Source of the DNA: Chryseobacterium oncorhynchi
Lineage (GTDB): Bacteria; Bacteroidota; Bacteroidia; Flavobacteriales; Weeksellaceae
Direction: 5' to 3'
Assembly: GCF_002899895.1 (NCBI RefSeq)
Contig: NZ_PPEI02000002.1
Coordinates: 744,001-808,000 of the forward strand
Length of the DNA: 64,000 nucleotides
A model generated the notes under the pieces. That model made no database searches. It was not told the DNA's origin and saw only the letters and a program-made list of their open reading frames with translations. Shown here one piece after another: positions 26,106 through 34,192 of the stretch. The position numbers were made by a program, and so were the translations under genes. How positions within the stretch are numbered: position 1 is the first letter of the stretch; every line of letters starts with the position of its first letter.

Positions 26106-27830
26106 TTATTGTTTATGATTCAATACAATCTCTGAAACGCTTTTCCCTTGTGGAATCATAGGAAATACATTGTGTTTTTTTCCTGTCATTACCTCAAGAA
26201 GAAACGCTCCTTTATGATCAAGCATTTCTCGGAGAGCATCTTCCAAATCTTGTCTTTGAGTCACCTTTCTTCCGGAAATACTATATCCTTTTGCAACCTG
26301 TACAAAATCAGGACTTTGAATATCTACGAATGAGTATCGTTCTTCATGAAAAAGCTCCTGCCATTGCCTCACCATTCCCAGATAGCTGTTATTAAGAATT
26401 AAGATTTTAATATCCGGATGATACTGCATCACAGTTCCCAACTCCTGAATATTCATCTGTGCTCCTCCATCACCCATTACAGCAATTACAGGAAGATTAT
26501 GTTCTCCATAAGCTGCTCCTATTGCGGCGGGAAGGCAGAATCCCATAGTCCCCAATCCCCCACTTGTAATATTCGTTCTGGGATTTTTAAAGCTTGAATA
26601 TCTACAGGTCACCATCTGATGTTGTCCTACATCGGTTACAATAACAGCTTCTCCCATTGTAATTTCGTTGAGGTATCTGATCACTTCTCCCATTGTGATT
26701 TCTTCTTCTGTAGGAAATAATTCATCATTGATAAGGTTAATGCTTTCAACTTCCAGACAATCTTTAAATTTTTGATGCCAATCCGAATGTTCTCTTTTAC
26801 TGATGAAAGCAGTAATAAGTGGCAGGGTTTCCTTACAGTTTCCAAGAACAGGAACATCTACTTTTACATTTTTGTTGATCTCAGCCTTATCAATATCCAG
26901 ATGAATAATCTTTGCCTGCTTCGCATATTGATCCAATCTTCCTGTAACACGGTCGTCAAAGCGCATTCCTACCGCAATCAGCACATCACATTGGTTGGTA
27001 AGAATATTGGGTCCATAGTTTCCATGCATTCCCACCATTCCTACAGCCTGAGGATGATCTGTGGGAACAGCTCCCATTCCCAGAACAGTCCATGCAATCG
27101 GGATCCCTGATTTTTCTGCAAGCTGCAGAAACTCTTCCTCAGCTTTCCCTAGCATAATACCCTGACCAGCAATAATGAATGGACGCTCTGCATTGTTAAT
27201 CAAATCCGCAGCTTGTTCAATGCACTCCATTGATGGAACCGGATCTGGTTTATAGCTTCTCAATGAATGGCAGGGTGAATATCCTTTATATGGAACTTTC
27301 TGTAGTTGAGCATTTTTTGTAACATCAACAAGTACAGGCCCCGGACGACCTGACCTTGCAATATAGAAAGCCTTGGCTAGTACTTCGGGAAGTTCGTTGG
27401 CGTCTGTAACCTGATAATTCCATTTGGTAACGGGGCTTGTTACATTCATTACATCTATTTCCTGAAAAGCATCTGTTCCTAAAAGATGTTCAAAGACCTG
27501 TCCTGTAATGCATACAAGAGGTGTATTATCCAGTAAGGCATCAGCTAGCCCTGTCACTAGATTGGTAGCTCCGGGACCGCTTGTTGCCATTACAACTCCT
27601 ACTTTTCCTGATACTCTTGCCAATCCTTGTGCGGCATGTACTGCGGCCTGTTCGTGGCGGACAAGAATATGCTCTAACTGTTCTTTATAATCATAAAGTG
27701 CATCATAGATTGGAATAATGGCGCCTCCGGGATATCCAAAAACAGTCTTTATACCTTCCTGAAGAAATGCTTCAAGTATAATCCGACTTCCGCTCAGTTC
27801 TGTTTCTATTGATAGATTTAGGTTGTTCAT
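26106..27830 (-). CDS. ilvB: Acetolactate synthase large subunit
   Basis: 574 residues. The thiamine-diphosphate motif GDGGAQMNIQELGTVMQY, ending in LILNN, lies in the C-terminal third. The TPP-activating Glu is in the N-terminal FGYPGGAIIPIYDAL region (followed by VRHEQAAVHAAQG). The catalytic subunit condenses pyruvate with pyruvate or 2-oxobutanoate. It follows ilvD after 12 bases. Length is typical for the bacterial family. Confidence 0.97.
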   Translation of the reverse strand: MNNLNLSIETELSGSRIILEAFLQEGIKTVFGYPGGAIIPIYDALYDYKEQLEHILVRHEQAAVHAAQGLARVSGKVGVVMATSGPGATNLVTGLADALLDNTPLVCITGQVFEHLLGTDAFQEIDVMNVTSPVTKWNYQVTDANELPEVLAKAFYIARSGRPGPVLVDVTKNAQLQKVPYKGYSPCHSLRSYKPDPVPSMECIEQAADLINNAERPFIIAGQGIMLGKAEEEFLQLAEKSGIPIAWTVLGMGAVPTDHPQAVGMVGMHGNYGPNILTNQCDVLIAVGMRFDDRVTGRLDQYAKQAKIIHLDIDKAEINKNVKVDVPVLGNCKETLPLITAFISKREHSDWHQKFKDCLEVESINLINDELFPTEEEITMGEVIRYLNEITMGEAVIVTDVGQHQMVTCRYSSFKNPRTNITSGGLGTMGFCLPAAIGAAYGEHNLPVIAVMGDGGAQMNIQELGTVMQYHPDIKILILNNSYLGMVRQWQELFHEERYSFVDIQSPDFVQVAKGYSISGRKVTQRQDLEDALREMLDHKGAFLLEVMTGKKHNVFPMIPQGKSVSEIVLNHKQ

Positions 27831-27842
27831 GATGTTTTTATT

Positions 27843-29519
27843 TTAAATTTCATCCGTTACACAGCCCTCGGCGGCAGATGATACAGTTAATGCATATTTA
27901 TAGAGTAAACCTTTCTTTACCTTTAGAGCTGGTTTCTGCCAGCCTTCTTTTCTTTTCTCAATTTCTTCGTCCGAAACCTTGAGTTGTATTGTATTATTTA
28001 CGGCATCTATCTCAATGAGATCATCATCTTTTACAAAGGCAATCAAACCGCCTTCATGAGCCTCGGGCGTAATATGCCCCACTACAAAACCATGAGTCCC
28101 TCCACTGAATCTGCCATCTGTAATTAGGGCAACACTGCTTCCAAGTCCTACTCCAATTAAGGCACTGGTGGGTTTCAACATTTCCGGCATACCCGGCGCT
28201 CCTCTAGGTCCTTCATATCGAATAACAATGACATCTCCATGTTGTACTGTTCCATCTTCAATCCCTTTTATCAAGTTTTTTTCTCCATCAAATACACGGG
28301 CTTTCCCTAAAAACCGTTCTCCTTCTTTTCCTGTTATCTTGGCAACACTTCCTTTTTCGGCAAGGTTTCCATAGAGTATTCTCAGGTGTCCCGTAGGTTT
28401 TATCGGCTTTGATAATGGTTTTATAATCTTTTGTGTATTAAAATCCAATGTTGGGATATTTTCCAGATTTTCAGCTAATGTTTTTCCTGTAACAGTTAAG
28501 CAGTCACCATGCAGTAGTCCTTCTTCCAACAGATATTTCATAACAGCCGGTATTCCTCCATGTTCATGTAAATCCTGCATCAGATATTTACCACTTGGCT
28601 TAAGATCAGCCAGTACAGGAGTACAATCGCTCATTTTTTGAAAATCATCCTGTGTAATAGATACTCCCACGCTTTTCGCCATTGCTATAAAATGCAGAAC
28701 CGCATTGGTACTTCCTCCTAAAATAACGATCAGGCGAAGTGCATTCTCAAAGGCTTTTCGGGTCATGATATCTGAGGGTTTGATATCTTTTTCCAATAGT
28801 ATTTTCAGATATTCTCCTGCTTCCAGACATTCATCTTGTTTTTCTTTGCTTAAAGCAGGATTGGAAGATGAGTATGGAAGGCTCATTCCTAATGCTTCTA
28901 TTGCTGAGGCCATAGTATTGGCTGTATACATTCCGCCGCATGCTCCTGCTCCCGGACAAGAATTTTTAACAACTCCATCAAAATCCTCATCAGAAATTTC
29001 ACCGGCTATTTTTTTACCTAAAGCCTCAAAGGCTGAAACAATATTCAATGTTTCTCCTTTATAGCATCCTGGGGCAATAGTTCCACCATATACCATAAGA
29101 GAGGGTCTGTTCAATCTTCCCATTGCGATAATGGTTCCCGGCATATTCTTGTCGCAACCCGGTAGGGCAATAAGTCCATCATAATACTGCGCTCCGCAAA
29201 TCGCTTCAATACTGTCCGCAATAACGTCTCGGCTTACCAGAGAATAACGCATGCCATCAGTACCGTTACTCATCCCATCGCTTACGCCAATAGTGTTAAA
29301 GATTAGCCCTGCCAACCCGGTATTCCATGTTCCTTTCTTTACAATTCGGGCCAGATCATTTAGGTGCATATTGCAAGTATTTCCATCATATCCCATACTG
29401 GCAATTCCGACCTGAGCCTTGTGCATATCTTCTTCTGTAAAGCCTATTCCGTAAAGCATTGCTTTTGCAGCAGGCTGTTCGCTATTTTGTGTGAATGTTT
29501 TTGAATATTTATTTAACAT
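27843..29519 (-). CDS. ilvD: Dihydroxy-acid dehydratase
   Basis: 558 residues. Iron-sulfur ligands and active-site motifs are visible: GCDKNMPG, and [16 protein letters not shown] with the second cysteine cluster near residue 190. A conserved C-terminal [18 protein letters not shown] follows. The enzyme dehydrates dihydroxy acids to the 2-oxo acids of valine and isoleucine. Second gene of the operon. The 212-base spacer to ilvE is the largest inside the operon and carries no clear promoter or terminator. Confidence 0.97.
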   Translation of the reverse strand: MLNKYSKTFTQNSEQPAAKAMLYGIGFTEEDMHKAQVGIASMGYDGNTCNMHLNDLARIVKKGTWNTGLAGLIFNTIGVSDGMSNGTDGMRYSLVSRDVIADSIEAICGAQYYDGLIALPGCDKNMPGTIIAMGRLNRPSLMVYGGTIAPGCYKGETLNIVSAFEALGKKIAGEISDEDFDGVVKNSCPGAGACGGMYTANTMASAIEALGMSLPYSSSNPALSKEKQDECLEAGEYLKILLEKDIKPSDIMTRKAFENALRLIVILGGSTNAVLHFIAMAKSVGVSITQDDFQKMSDCTPVLADLKPSGKYLMQDLHEHGGIPAVMKYLLEEGLLHGDCLTVTGKTLAENLENIPTLDFNTQKIIKPLSKPIKPTGHLRILYGNLAEKGSVAKITGKEGERFLGKARVFDGEKNLIKGIEDGTVQHGDVIVIRYEGPRGAPGMPEMLKPTSALIGVGLGSSVALITDGRFSGGTHGFVVGHITPEAHEGGLIAFVKDDDLIEIDAVNNTIQLKVSDEEIEKRKEGWQKPALKVKKGLLYKYALTVSSAAEGCVTDEI

Positions 29520-29731
29520 ATTATCCTACTTTTCCTATTCTTCTCATCTCTTAGTTTGAGATCCAAAACTTCAATTTTTTGGAAGTCAGAAATGATGTTT
29601 TTACTTAATTTTGGTCCAAAACTACAGTTTGTAATGTCTTTCCATTTTCAACTTTTCTAAAAATTACAATACTCAATTGTTTAAAAAACAAATGCAACAT
29701 ATTGATAACCAAAATATTAAAATCATAATAT

Positions 29732-30604
29732 TTACAACGACAGAACTCTCACTAATCTCAGATAAGCTTGCTGTACCTTTTGACTTGCTGTATCTTCCCA
29801 ATTCTTTGCAAAAGGAACATCATCAAGAGAATCCAATGCAACAATTTCAGCAGCTGTACCACAGAAAAAAGCTGCATCAGCACCTCTCATTTCCTCAGGT
29901 TTAAAAAAGGTTTCCTTAACAGGGATATTAAGTTCTCTGCATATTTCAAAAACAGTCTGTCTGGTTATCCCCGGAAGAATGCTTCCTTTTGCCGGAGTAA
30001 ATAGCATTCCCTCTTTTTCATAAAAAACATTGGCACCTGAACTTTCTGCAACATTTCCGTTTTCATCCAATACCAAAGCTTCATCATATCCTTTGTCCTT
30101 GGCATCCTGACAGGCAAGAATAGAGTTCACATAATGTCCCCCCACCTTTGCTTCTACTTTAAATGCTTTAGGATTTGGGCGTTGAAAACCTGAGGTCATA
30201 ATCTTCATTTTATCTACCAGATAACCATTGCTCCATTCCCAAGCCAGCAAGGACAGGTAAGATTCTTTCCCTTTTGAAAGAGACATATTGGGAGAACAAG
30301 TGACCAGAGGGCGGATATAAGCATCAGTAAAGCCATTCAGTTCTAAAAGTTCGTAGGTAAGTTCTGTAAGCTGCTCTGCCGAATAATGGAAAGGAATATG
30401 CATCAGTTCTGCTGATCTTTTTAATCTTTCGTAATGTTCTTTCGCTTTAAAGATCTTTGTTCCGTGGGCAGTACTGTAAGATTTGATTCCTTCAAAAACA
30501 GAATATCCGTAGTGAAGAGATTGTCCGTAAAGATCCATACCGGCCTCTTTTGCTTTCATAAAGTTTCCATCAAAATAGATGACCGTGTCGTTATTGTAAT
30601 ACAT
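29732..30604 (-). CDS. ilvE: Branched-chain amino acid aminotransferase
   Basis: About 290 residues from the ATG at 30604 (MYYNNDTVIYFDGNFM); an upstream in-frame start at 30628 would add only unconserved residues. Class IV PLP fold: KVGGHYVNSILACQDAKDKGYDEALVLD contains the PLP lysine region, and NGNVAESSGANVF is the usual substrate-side motif. It makes valine, isoleucine and leucine from the 2-oxo acids. It heads the operon and follows the second attenuator directly, with the T-run of the terminator ending only about 30 bases before the start. Confidence 0.95.
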   Translation of the reverse strand: MYYNNDTVIYFDGNFMKAKEAGMDLYGQSLHYGYSVFEGIKSYSTAHGTKIFKAKEHYERLKRSAELMHIPFHYSAEQLTELTYELLELNGFTDAYIRPLVTCSPNMSLSKGKESYLSLLAWEWSNGYLVDKMKIMTSGFQRPNPKAFKVEAKVGGHYVNSILACQDAKDKGYDEALVLDENGNVAESSGANVFYEKEGMLFTPAKGSILPGITRQTVFEICRELNIPVKETFFKPEEMRGADAAFFCGTAAEIVALDSLDDVPFAKNWEDTASQKVQQAYLRLVRVLSL

Positions 30605-30633
30605 GTTATAGGGGTTAAAAATTAACAAAAGGG

Positions 30634-30667
30634 AATAAAAAAAGCCCTCTCACGTTGTGAGAGGGCT
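30634..30667 (-). terminator. Attenuator terminator 2 of the ilv operon
   Basis: AGCCCTCTCAC pairs perfectly with GTGAGAGGGCT, loop AAC, followed by seven T. It lies between leader 2 and ilvE. Its 5' arm (CCCTCTCACA, 30665-30656) is also complementary, with one mismatch, to TGTGAGATGG at 30703-30694, which spans the leader 2 stop codon. That pairing would open the terminator when the ribosome stalls earlier. Confidence 0.9.
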
Positions 30668-30698
30668 AAAATATATGTACAGTCATACATCTTCCATC

Positions 30699-30755
30699 TC
30701 ACAGACGCAAGGGAATAATAATGACGATAATAATTACTGCAAATAACTGATACAT
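30699..30755 (-). CDS. ilv leader peptide 2
   Basis: 18 codons: MYQLFAVIIIVIIIPLRL, stop TGA. Six Ile, two Val and three Leu out of 18 makes this a sensor for charged branched-chain tRNAs, seven of the eight Ile/Val codons being consecutive from V7. The stop codon is part of the sequence complementary to the terminator arm listed above. A ribosome that reaches the stop codon covers it and leaves the terminator free; a ribosome stalled on the Ile codons leaves it free to pair. This is classical attenuation logic, read from the sequence. Confidence 0.85.
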   Translation of the reverse strand: MYQLFAVIIIVIIIPLRL

Positions 30756-30780
30756 ATTCTTGACTATAAAAAAATTAAAA

Positions 30781-30812
30781 TAAAAAAAGCCGCTTCAACA
30801 ATGAAACGGCTT
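30781..30812 (-). terminator. Attenuator terminator 1 of the ilv operon
   Basis: AAGCCGTTTCA pairs with TGAAGCGGCTT (one G-U) around loop TTGT, followed by a seven-T run. Its 5' arm GCCGTTTC (30810-30803) is perfectly complementary over 8 bases to GAAACGGC at 30851-30844, inside the last codons of leader 1. It is upstream of leader 2, so both attenuators act in series on one transcript. Confidence 0.88.
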
Positions 30813-30836
30813 GTATAATTTAAAGAAAAATTTATT

Positions 30837-30920
30837 CTAAAATGCCGTTTCCTGACTGTTGTAAATGACAACAGCTGCAATAGAAATGACAATAATATTT
30901 TTCTGATTCGTAAAATTCAT
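30837..30920 (-). CDS. ilv leader peptide 1
   Basis: 27 codons, starting MNFTNQKN and continuing with NIIVISIAAVVI, then YNSQETAF and stop TAG. Five Ile and three Val codons lie within 11 residues. The final codons GAA ACG GC carry the 8-base antiterminator strand. The ATG lies only 4 bases after the -7 box of the promoter, so the mRNA probably begins at or within a few bases of the start codon. I found no Leu codons here, in contrast to leader 2. Confidence 0.85.
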   Translation of the reverse strand: MNFTNQKNIIVISIAAVVIYNSQETAF

Positions 30921-30924
30921 ACTG

Positions 30925-30954
30925 CAAATGTATAAACTTTTTAATTACTCGCAA
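30925..30954 (-). promoter_or_regulatory. Promoter of the ilv operon
   Basis: On the minus strand TTG at 30954-30952 and TACATTTG at 30932-30925 are separated by exactly 19 bases, a complete match to the Bacteroidota consensus. It follows the folP stop by about 15 bases and precedes leader 1 by 4. Confidence 0.8.
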
Positions 30955-30970
30955 GTTTTTTTGAAACTTT

Positions 30971-31786
30971 TTATTTTTTCTGTAAAAACTGATCAAGAGT
31001 TTCCTTTGCCTCAGCCACATCATGAACCCTCAAAATTTTTGCACCCTGCTCCAAAACTTTCATATGAAGTTTTTGAGTTTCTTCATTGATATCAAGTGGA
31101 GATTTCCCAAGAGGTTTATAGATAAATGATTTTCTGGAAATCCCTATCAGCAAAGGAAATTTACCAAAGCCAAGAAAGTCTACTTCGTGAATCATCTTCA
31201 TCTGATCTTCCACTGTTTTTCCGAAGCCAAAACCGGGATCAAGGATAATATCATGTACTCCTTTCTGTAATAGTTCATTGGTTTTTTCGGAAAAATATCG
31301 GTTTACTTCCAGGGTTATATCTTCAAACTTAATTTTATCATGCATGGTTTCGTAGGACGGGTTAACGTGCATCAAAATGTAAGGCAGCTTCGTTTCTGCT
31401 GCTATATCAAACATTTTTGCATCATACTGCCCACCTGAAATGTCATTGATAATATCAACCCCTTCACTGAATCCGAATTTTACGGTTTCAGCATAAAAAG
31501 TGTCTAAAGAAACCAATGCTTCAGGGAATTCTTTTTTTATTTGAGAAATGATATTTCCAATCCTGCGAATTTCCTCTTTGCTGCTCAAAAATTCTGCATT
31601 GGGACGGGTAGATTGTGGTCCGATATCAATAATTTCTGCTCCGTCTTTTACTAGCTTTTCGGCATGTTTCAAAGCCAAATTTTCATCATTAAACTTCCCT
31701 CCATCGGAGAAAGAATCTGGAGTAAGATTGAGGATTCCCATGATCTTTGGAGTATCCAGTTGTACCAGCCTTCCATTACAGTTCAT
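30971..31786 (-). CDS. folP: Dihydropteroate synthase
   Basis: About 271 residues from the ATG at 31786; the frame is open for 50 codons upstream but those residues are unlike the family. MGILNLTPDSFSDGGKF near the N-terminus is the pterin-binding signature, and IDIGPQSTRP is the second, carrying the sulfonamide-sensitive strand. GFGFGK is a further conserved loop. The enzyme joins pterin pyrophosphate and p-aminobenzoate in folate synthesis. Divergent from the DUF1599 gene; the ilv promoter lies just after its stop. Confidence 0.96.
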   Translation of the reverse strand: MNCNGRLVQLDTPKIMGILNLTPDSFSDGGKFNDENLALKHAEKLVKDGAEIIDIGPQSTRPNAEFLSSKEEIRRIGNIISQIKKEFPEALVSLDTFYAETVKFGFSEGVDIINDISGGQYDAKMFDIAAETKLPYILMHVNPSYETMHDKIKFEDITLEVNRYFSEKTNELLQKGVHDIILDPGFGFGKTVEDQMKMIHEVDFLGFGKFPLLIGISRKSFIYKPLGKSPLDINEETQKLHMKVLEQGAKILRVHDVAEAKETLDQFLQKK

Positions 31787-32055
31787 GGAGTGGATTTGGG
31801 CATCAGAGCATTGAGGTATTTGAGCGTTTGAAAACATGAGAATTGATGAATGATTTTTATATTCTGCAAAATTAGTAATTGTGGTTGTATTTGGGAAGAA
31901 ATTAGATGTTTGAAAGATAAAATATTTCATTATCAATCATCTTATCACCATGCCATTACCCCTTTCTATTCTCCTGCTCCAAAACTCTCCTATTTTTCTG
32001 CATTCAAACCCTTAAACTCTCTTTCTAAAAATTCTGCTACCTAAAACCTAATTCG

Positions 32056-32063
32056 TATATTTG
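32056..32063 (+). promoter_or_regulatory. Probable -7 box of the DUF1599 operon
   Basis: TATATTTG fits TAnnTTTG and lies 17 bases before the DUF1599 ATG. The remaining 200 bases of the spacer to folP contain nothing I can assign. Confidence 0.5.
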
Positions 32064-32080
32064 GAAGATTAAGAAAATTT

Positions 32081-32647
32081 ATGCTAAAAACATCAGTACA
32101 ATTCGAGAAAATTATCAGTCAGTGTCGTGATCTTTTCAGTAAAAAGTTACAGGATTACGGAGCAGCCTGGAGGGTTTTGAGACCGAGTTCCATAACGGAT
32201 CAGATTTATATAAAAGTGAACAGAATCCGTACGCTGCAAATGACCGATGTAAAAATGGTGGATGAAAGTGAGGAAGATGAATTTATCGCAATTGTCAACT
32301 ACTCTATCATTGGACTTATTCAGCTTGAAAAAGGGCTTTCCAATGATTTTAATGAAAATAAGGAAGAGATTTTAGGTCTTTATGACCAATATGCCGGTGA
32401 AGCGAAAGCTTTAATGGAAAGAAAAAATCATGACTACGGTGAAGCGTGGAGAGATATGAGAATCTCTTCGATCACCGATCTTATTTATCAAAAAGTATTA
32501 AGAACTAAACAGATTGAAGATAATCAGGGAAAAACCATCGTTTCTGAAGGGCTGGATGCCAATTACTTCGATATGCTGAACTATGCTGTCTTCTGTCTGA
32601 TCAAGTTTTCTGAACAACAAAACCAATTCGAACCCAAAACTATTTAA
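32081..32647 (+). CDS. DUF1599 protein, internally duplicated
   Basis: 188 residues, cytoplasmic. The halves align with each other: KLQDYGAAWRVLRPSSITDQIYIKVNRIR in the first and KNHDYGEAWRDMRISSITDLIYQKVLRTK in the second, each followed by FIAIVNYSIIGLI and YFDMLNYAVFCLI. This is the DUF1599 pattern. The family fold may be NTP-pyrophosphohydrolase-like (MazG-type), but no activity is demonstrated here. It begins a small operon; the DoxX-type gene follows after 2 bases. Confidence 0.9.
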   Translation: MLKTSVQFEKIISQCRDLFSKKLQDYGAAWRVLRPSSITDQIYIKVNRIRTLQMTDVKMVDESEEDEFIAIVNYSIIGLIQLEKGLSNDFNENKEEILGLYDQYAGEAKALMERKNHDYGEAWRDMRISSITDLIYQKVLRTKQIEDNQGKTIVSEGLDANYFDMLNYAVFCLIKFSEQQNQFEPKTI

Positions 32648-32649
32648 TT

Positions 32650-33759
32650 ATGATCAAAGGTTTATTACGCTTTATTATCGCTGTTATTTTTATCCTTTCA
32701 GGCTTCGTAAAAGCTGTGGATTTGGTAGGATTTTCCTTTAAAATGGAGGAATATTTCTCACCTGCAGTCTTCAATATGCCGTTTTTTGAAAAATTTGCGT
32801 TGCTATTTTCAATCATCGTCGTTGTGCTGGAGCTTTTCCTTGGATTTATGTTACTGATTAAACTAAAGCTTAAATTTACCTTATCAGCCTTAATAGCACT
32901 TTGTGTGTTCTTTGGTTTCCTTACTTTTTATTCCGCTTACTTCAATGTTGTAACGGATTGCGGATGCTTTGGAGATGCCATTAAGTTTACGCCTTGGCAA
33001 AGCTTTCTGAAAGATGTTGTGCTTCTTGTAGGACTTATTCTTCTATTTTTATTATACAGAAAAGATTTCTGCAAAAAGGATGAATATGGCAGTACCAAAA
33101 AAGAATCTACAAGCAAGTTCAAATATTATATTCTGGGAGCATTTTCCTTAGTAATGATCTACATTATGGCACAGGGAATTATGCATGAACCGATGATTGA
33201 TTTCCGTGATTACAAAATTGGAACGGACATTAAAGGTGAGAAAGAAAAAATAAATAAAAACCCATCTGAATACAAGACTTATTATTCTCTTAAAAACCAA
33301 AAGACAGGAGAAGTTTTAAAGGTAAATCAGGATGATTATATTAAAGAAACAAAATACTGGGCAGAGGGTTCTCCTTGGAAAATTGAAGAGGGTAAGAATG
33401 AATCTGTTCTGGTAAAGGAAGGATATAAATCTGAGATTGTGAAATTCAAAATTGAAGATCCTACCGGAATGGAACTTACTGAGGAGATCATCAAAGCTCC
33501 AAAGGCTATTTTAGTATTCTCTTATCTCCCAAAAGAGGTTCCTGCAGATCTTCTTCAAAAAGTGGAAGCCAAGGTAAATACTCAGAAAGGAGCACTTATT
33601 TTTGGGGTTTCAACCTATCAGAATACCTTTAAAACTATTAAAAATACAATGATGGATGGAACTGCCATCAAAACTATCGCAAGAAGTAATCCATTTGTAC
33701 TGATCCTTGAAAACGGAAAAATTGTAGACAAGCAGCCTGCAAAGGACTATGTCAAATAA
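32650..33759 (+). CDS. BT_3928-type membrane protein, DoxX/MauE plus thioredoxin-like part
   Basis: 369 residues. Four hydrophobic segments fill residues 1-140; the DoxX/MauE-like features are ILSGFVKAVDLVGF and the DCGCFGD pair of cysteines near residue 100. A further helix around 160 precedes an extracytoplasmic domain of about 180 residues. The end part (FGVSTYQNTFKTI, NPFVLILENGKIV) reads as a degenerate thioredoxin fold. MauE/VKOR-like proteins handle disulfides; that is a family-level guess. It starts 2 bases after DUF1599. Confidence 0.85.
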   Translation: MIKGLLRFIIAVIFILSGFVKAVDLVGFSFKMEEYFSPAVFNMPFFEKFALLFSIIVVVLELFLGFMLLIKLKLKFTLSALIALCVFFGFLTFYSAYFNVVTDCGCFGDAIKFTPWQSFLKDVVLLVGLILLFLLYRKDFCKKDEYGSTKKESTSKFKYYILGAFSLVMIYIMAQGIMHEPMIDFRDYKIGTDIKGEKEKINKNPSEYKTYYSLKNQKTGEVLKVNQDDYIKETKYWAEGSPWKIEEGKNESVLVKEGYKSEIVKFKIEDPTGMELTEEIIKAPKAILVFSYLPKEVPADLLQKVEAKVNTQKGALIFGVSTYQNTFKTIKNTMMDGTAIKTIARSNPFVLILENGKIVDKQPAKDYVK

Positions 33760-33816
33760 CAAATGGTGAGCTATCTAATTTAAACATTCAACTTCAACAT
33801 TAAATTTCAACAACAC

Positions 33817-34167
33817 ATGCAAAAATCAAATAAATCTATCGCAGGTTACCACTTATTAATGATCCTTTCATCTGTAGACGGAGAGTTTGCTCCGGAGGAA
33901 GGAATGCTTGTACAGCAATACCTGGCTGATGAATTTCCGTTCAGAATGAATCTTGACAACGAGCTTGATACCCTTGCTCTTTTGCAGCCTGAAGAATGGA
34001 AAGATCACTTTGAATTCCACGGAAGATGTTTTCTTGATGATTCTACCGAGGATGAGCGTGTAAAGTTTGCTCAGTTTGCAAAATCATTAATAAAAGCAGA
34101 CAACAAAGTAACGGAAGAAGAACATACGTTCTATATTCTTCTGAAAAACCTTTGGGGACTATCATAA
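33817..34167 (+). CDS. TerB-like protein
   Basis: 116 residues, all-helical. LLMILSSVDGEFAPEEGMLVQQYL contains the acidic VDGxxxxxE pattern of the TerB/DjlA-N family, in which the acidic residues bind a metal. A second acidic patch is at residues 94-101 (ADNKVTEE). Function within the family varies; tellurite resistance is not implied. It lies between the DoxX-type gene and the S9 peptidase, with 26 bases to the next start. Confidence 0.75.
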   Translation: MQKSNKSIAGYHLLMILSSVDGEFAPEEGMLVQQYLADEFPFRMNLDNELDTLALLQPEEWKDHFEFHGRCFLDDSTEDERVKFAQFAKSLIKADNKVTEEEHTFYILLKNLWGLS

Positions 34168-34192
34168 ATAAAGATCCAAAATCAAAATAATC

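Noticed and set aside
29605-29700. 31-codon frame in the ilvE-ilvD spacer, tested as a third leader peptide
   Set aside because: It has scattered Leu and Val but no run of them, and the small stem after it (ACTTC/GAAGT) lacks a T-run, so there is no attenuator-like unit.
30832-31023. 63-codon minus-strand frame overlapping the folP end and leader 1
   Set aside because: It runs across the folP stop, the ilv promoter and leader 1 in another frame; the leader frame explains the region better.
31787-31936. Longer start of folP
   Set aside because: The 50 extra codons look like translated intergenic sequence and do not match DHPS; the ATG at 31786 starts right before the conserved domain.
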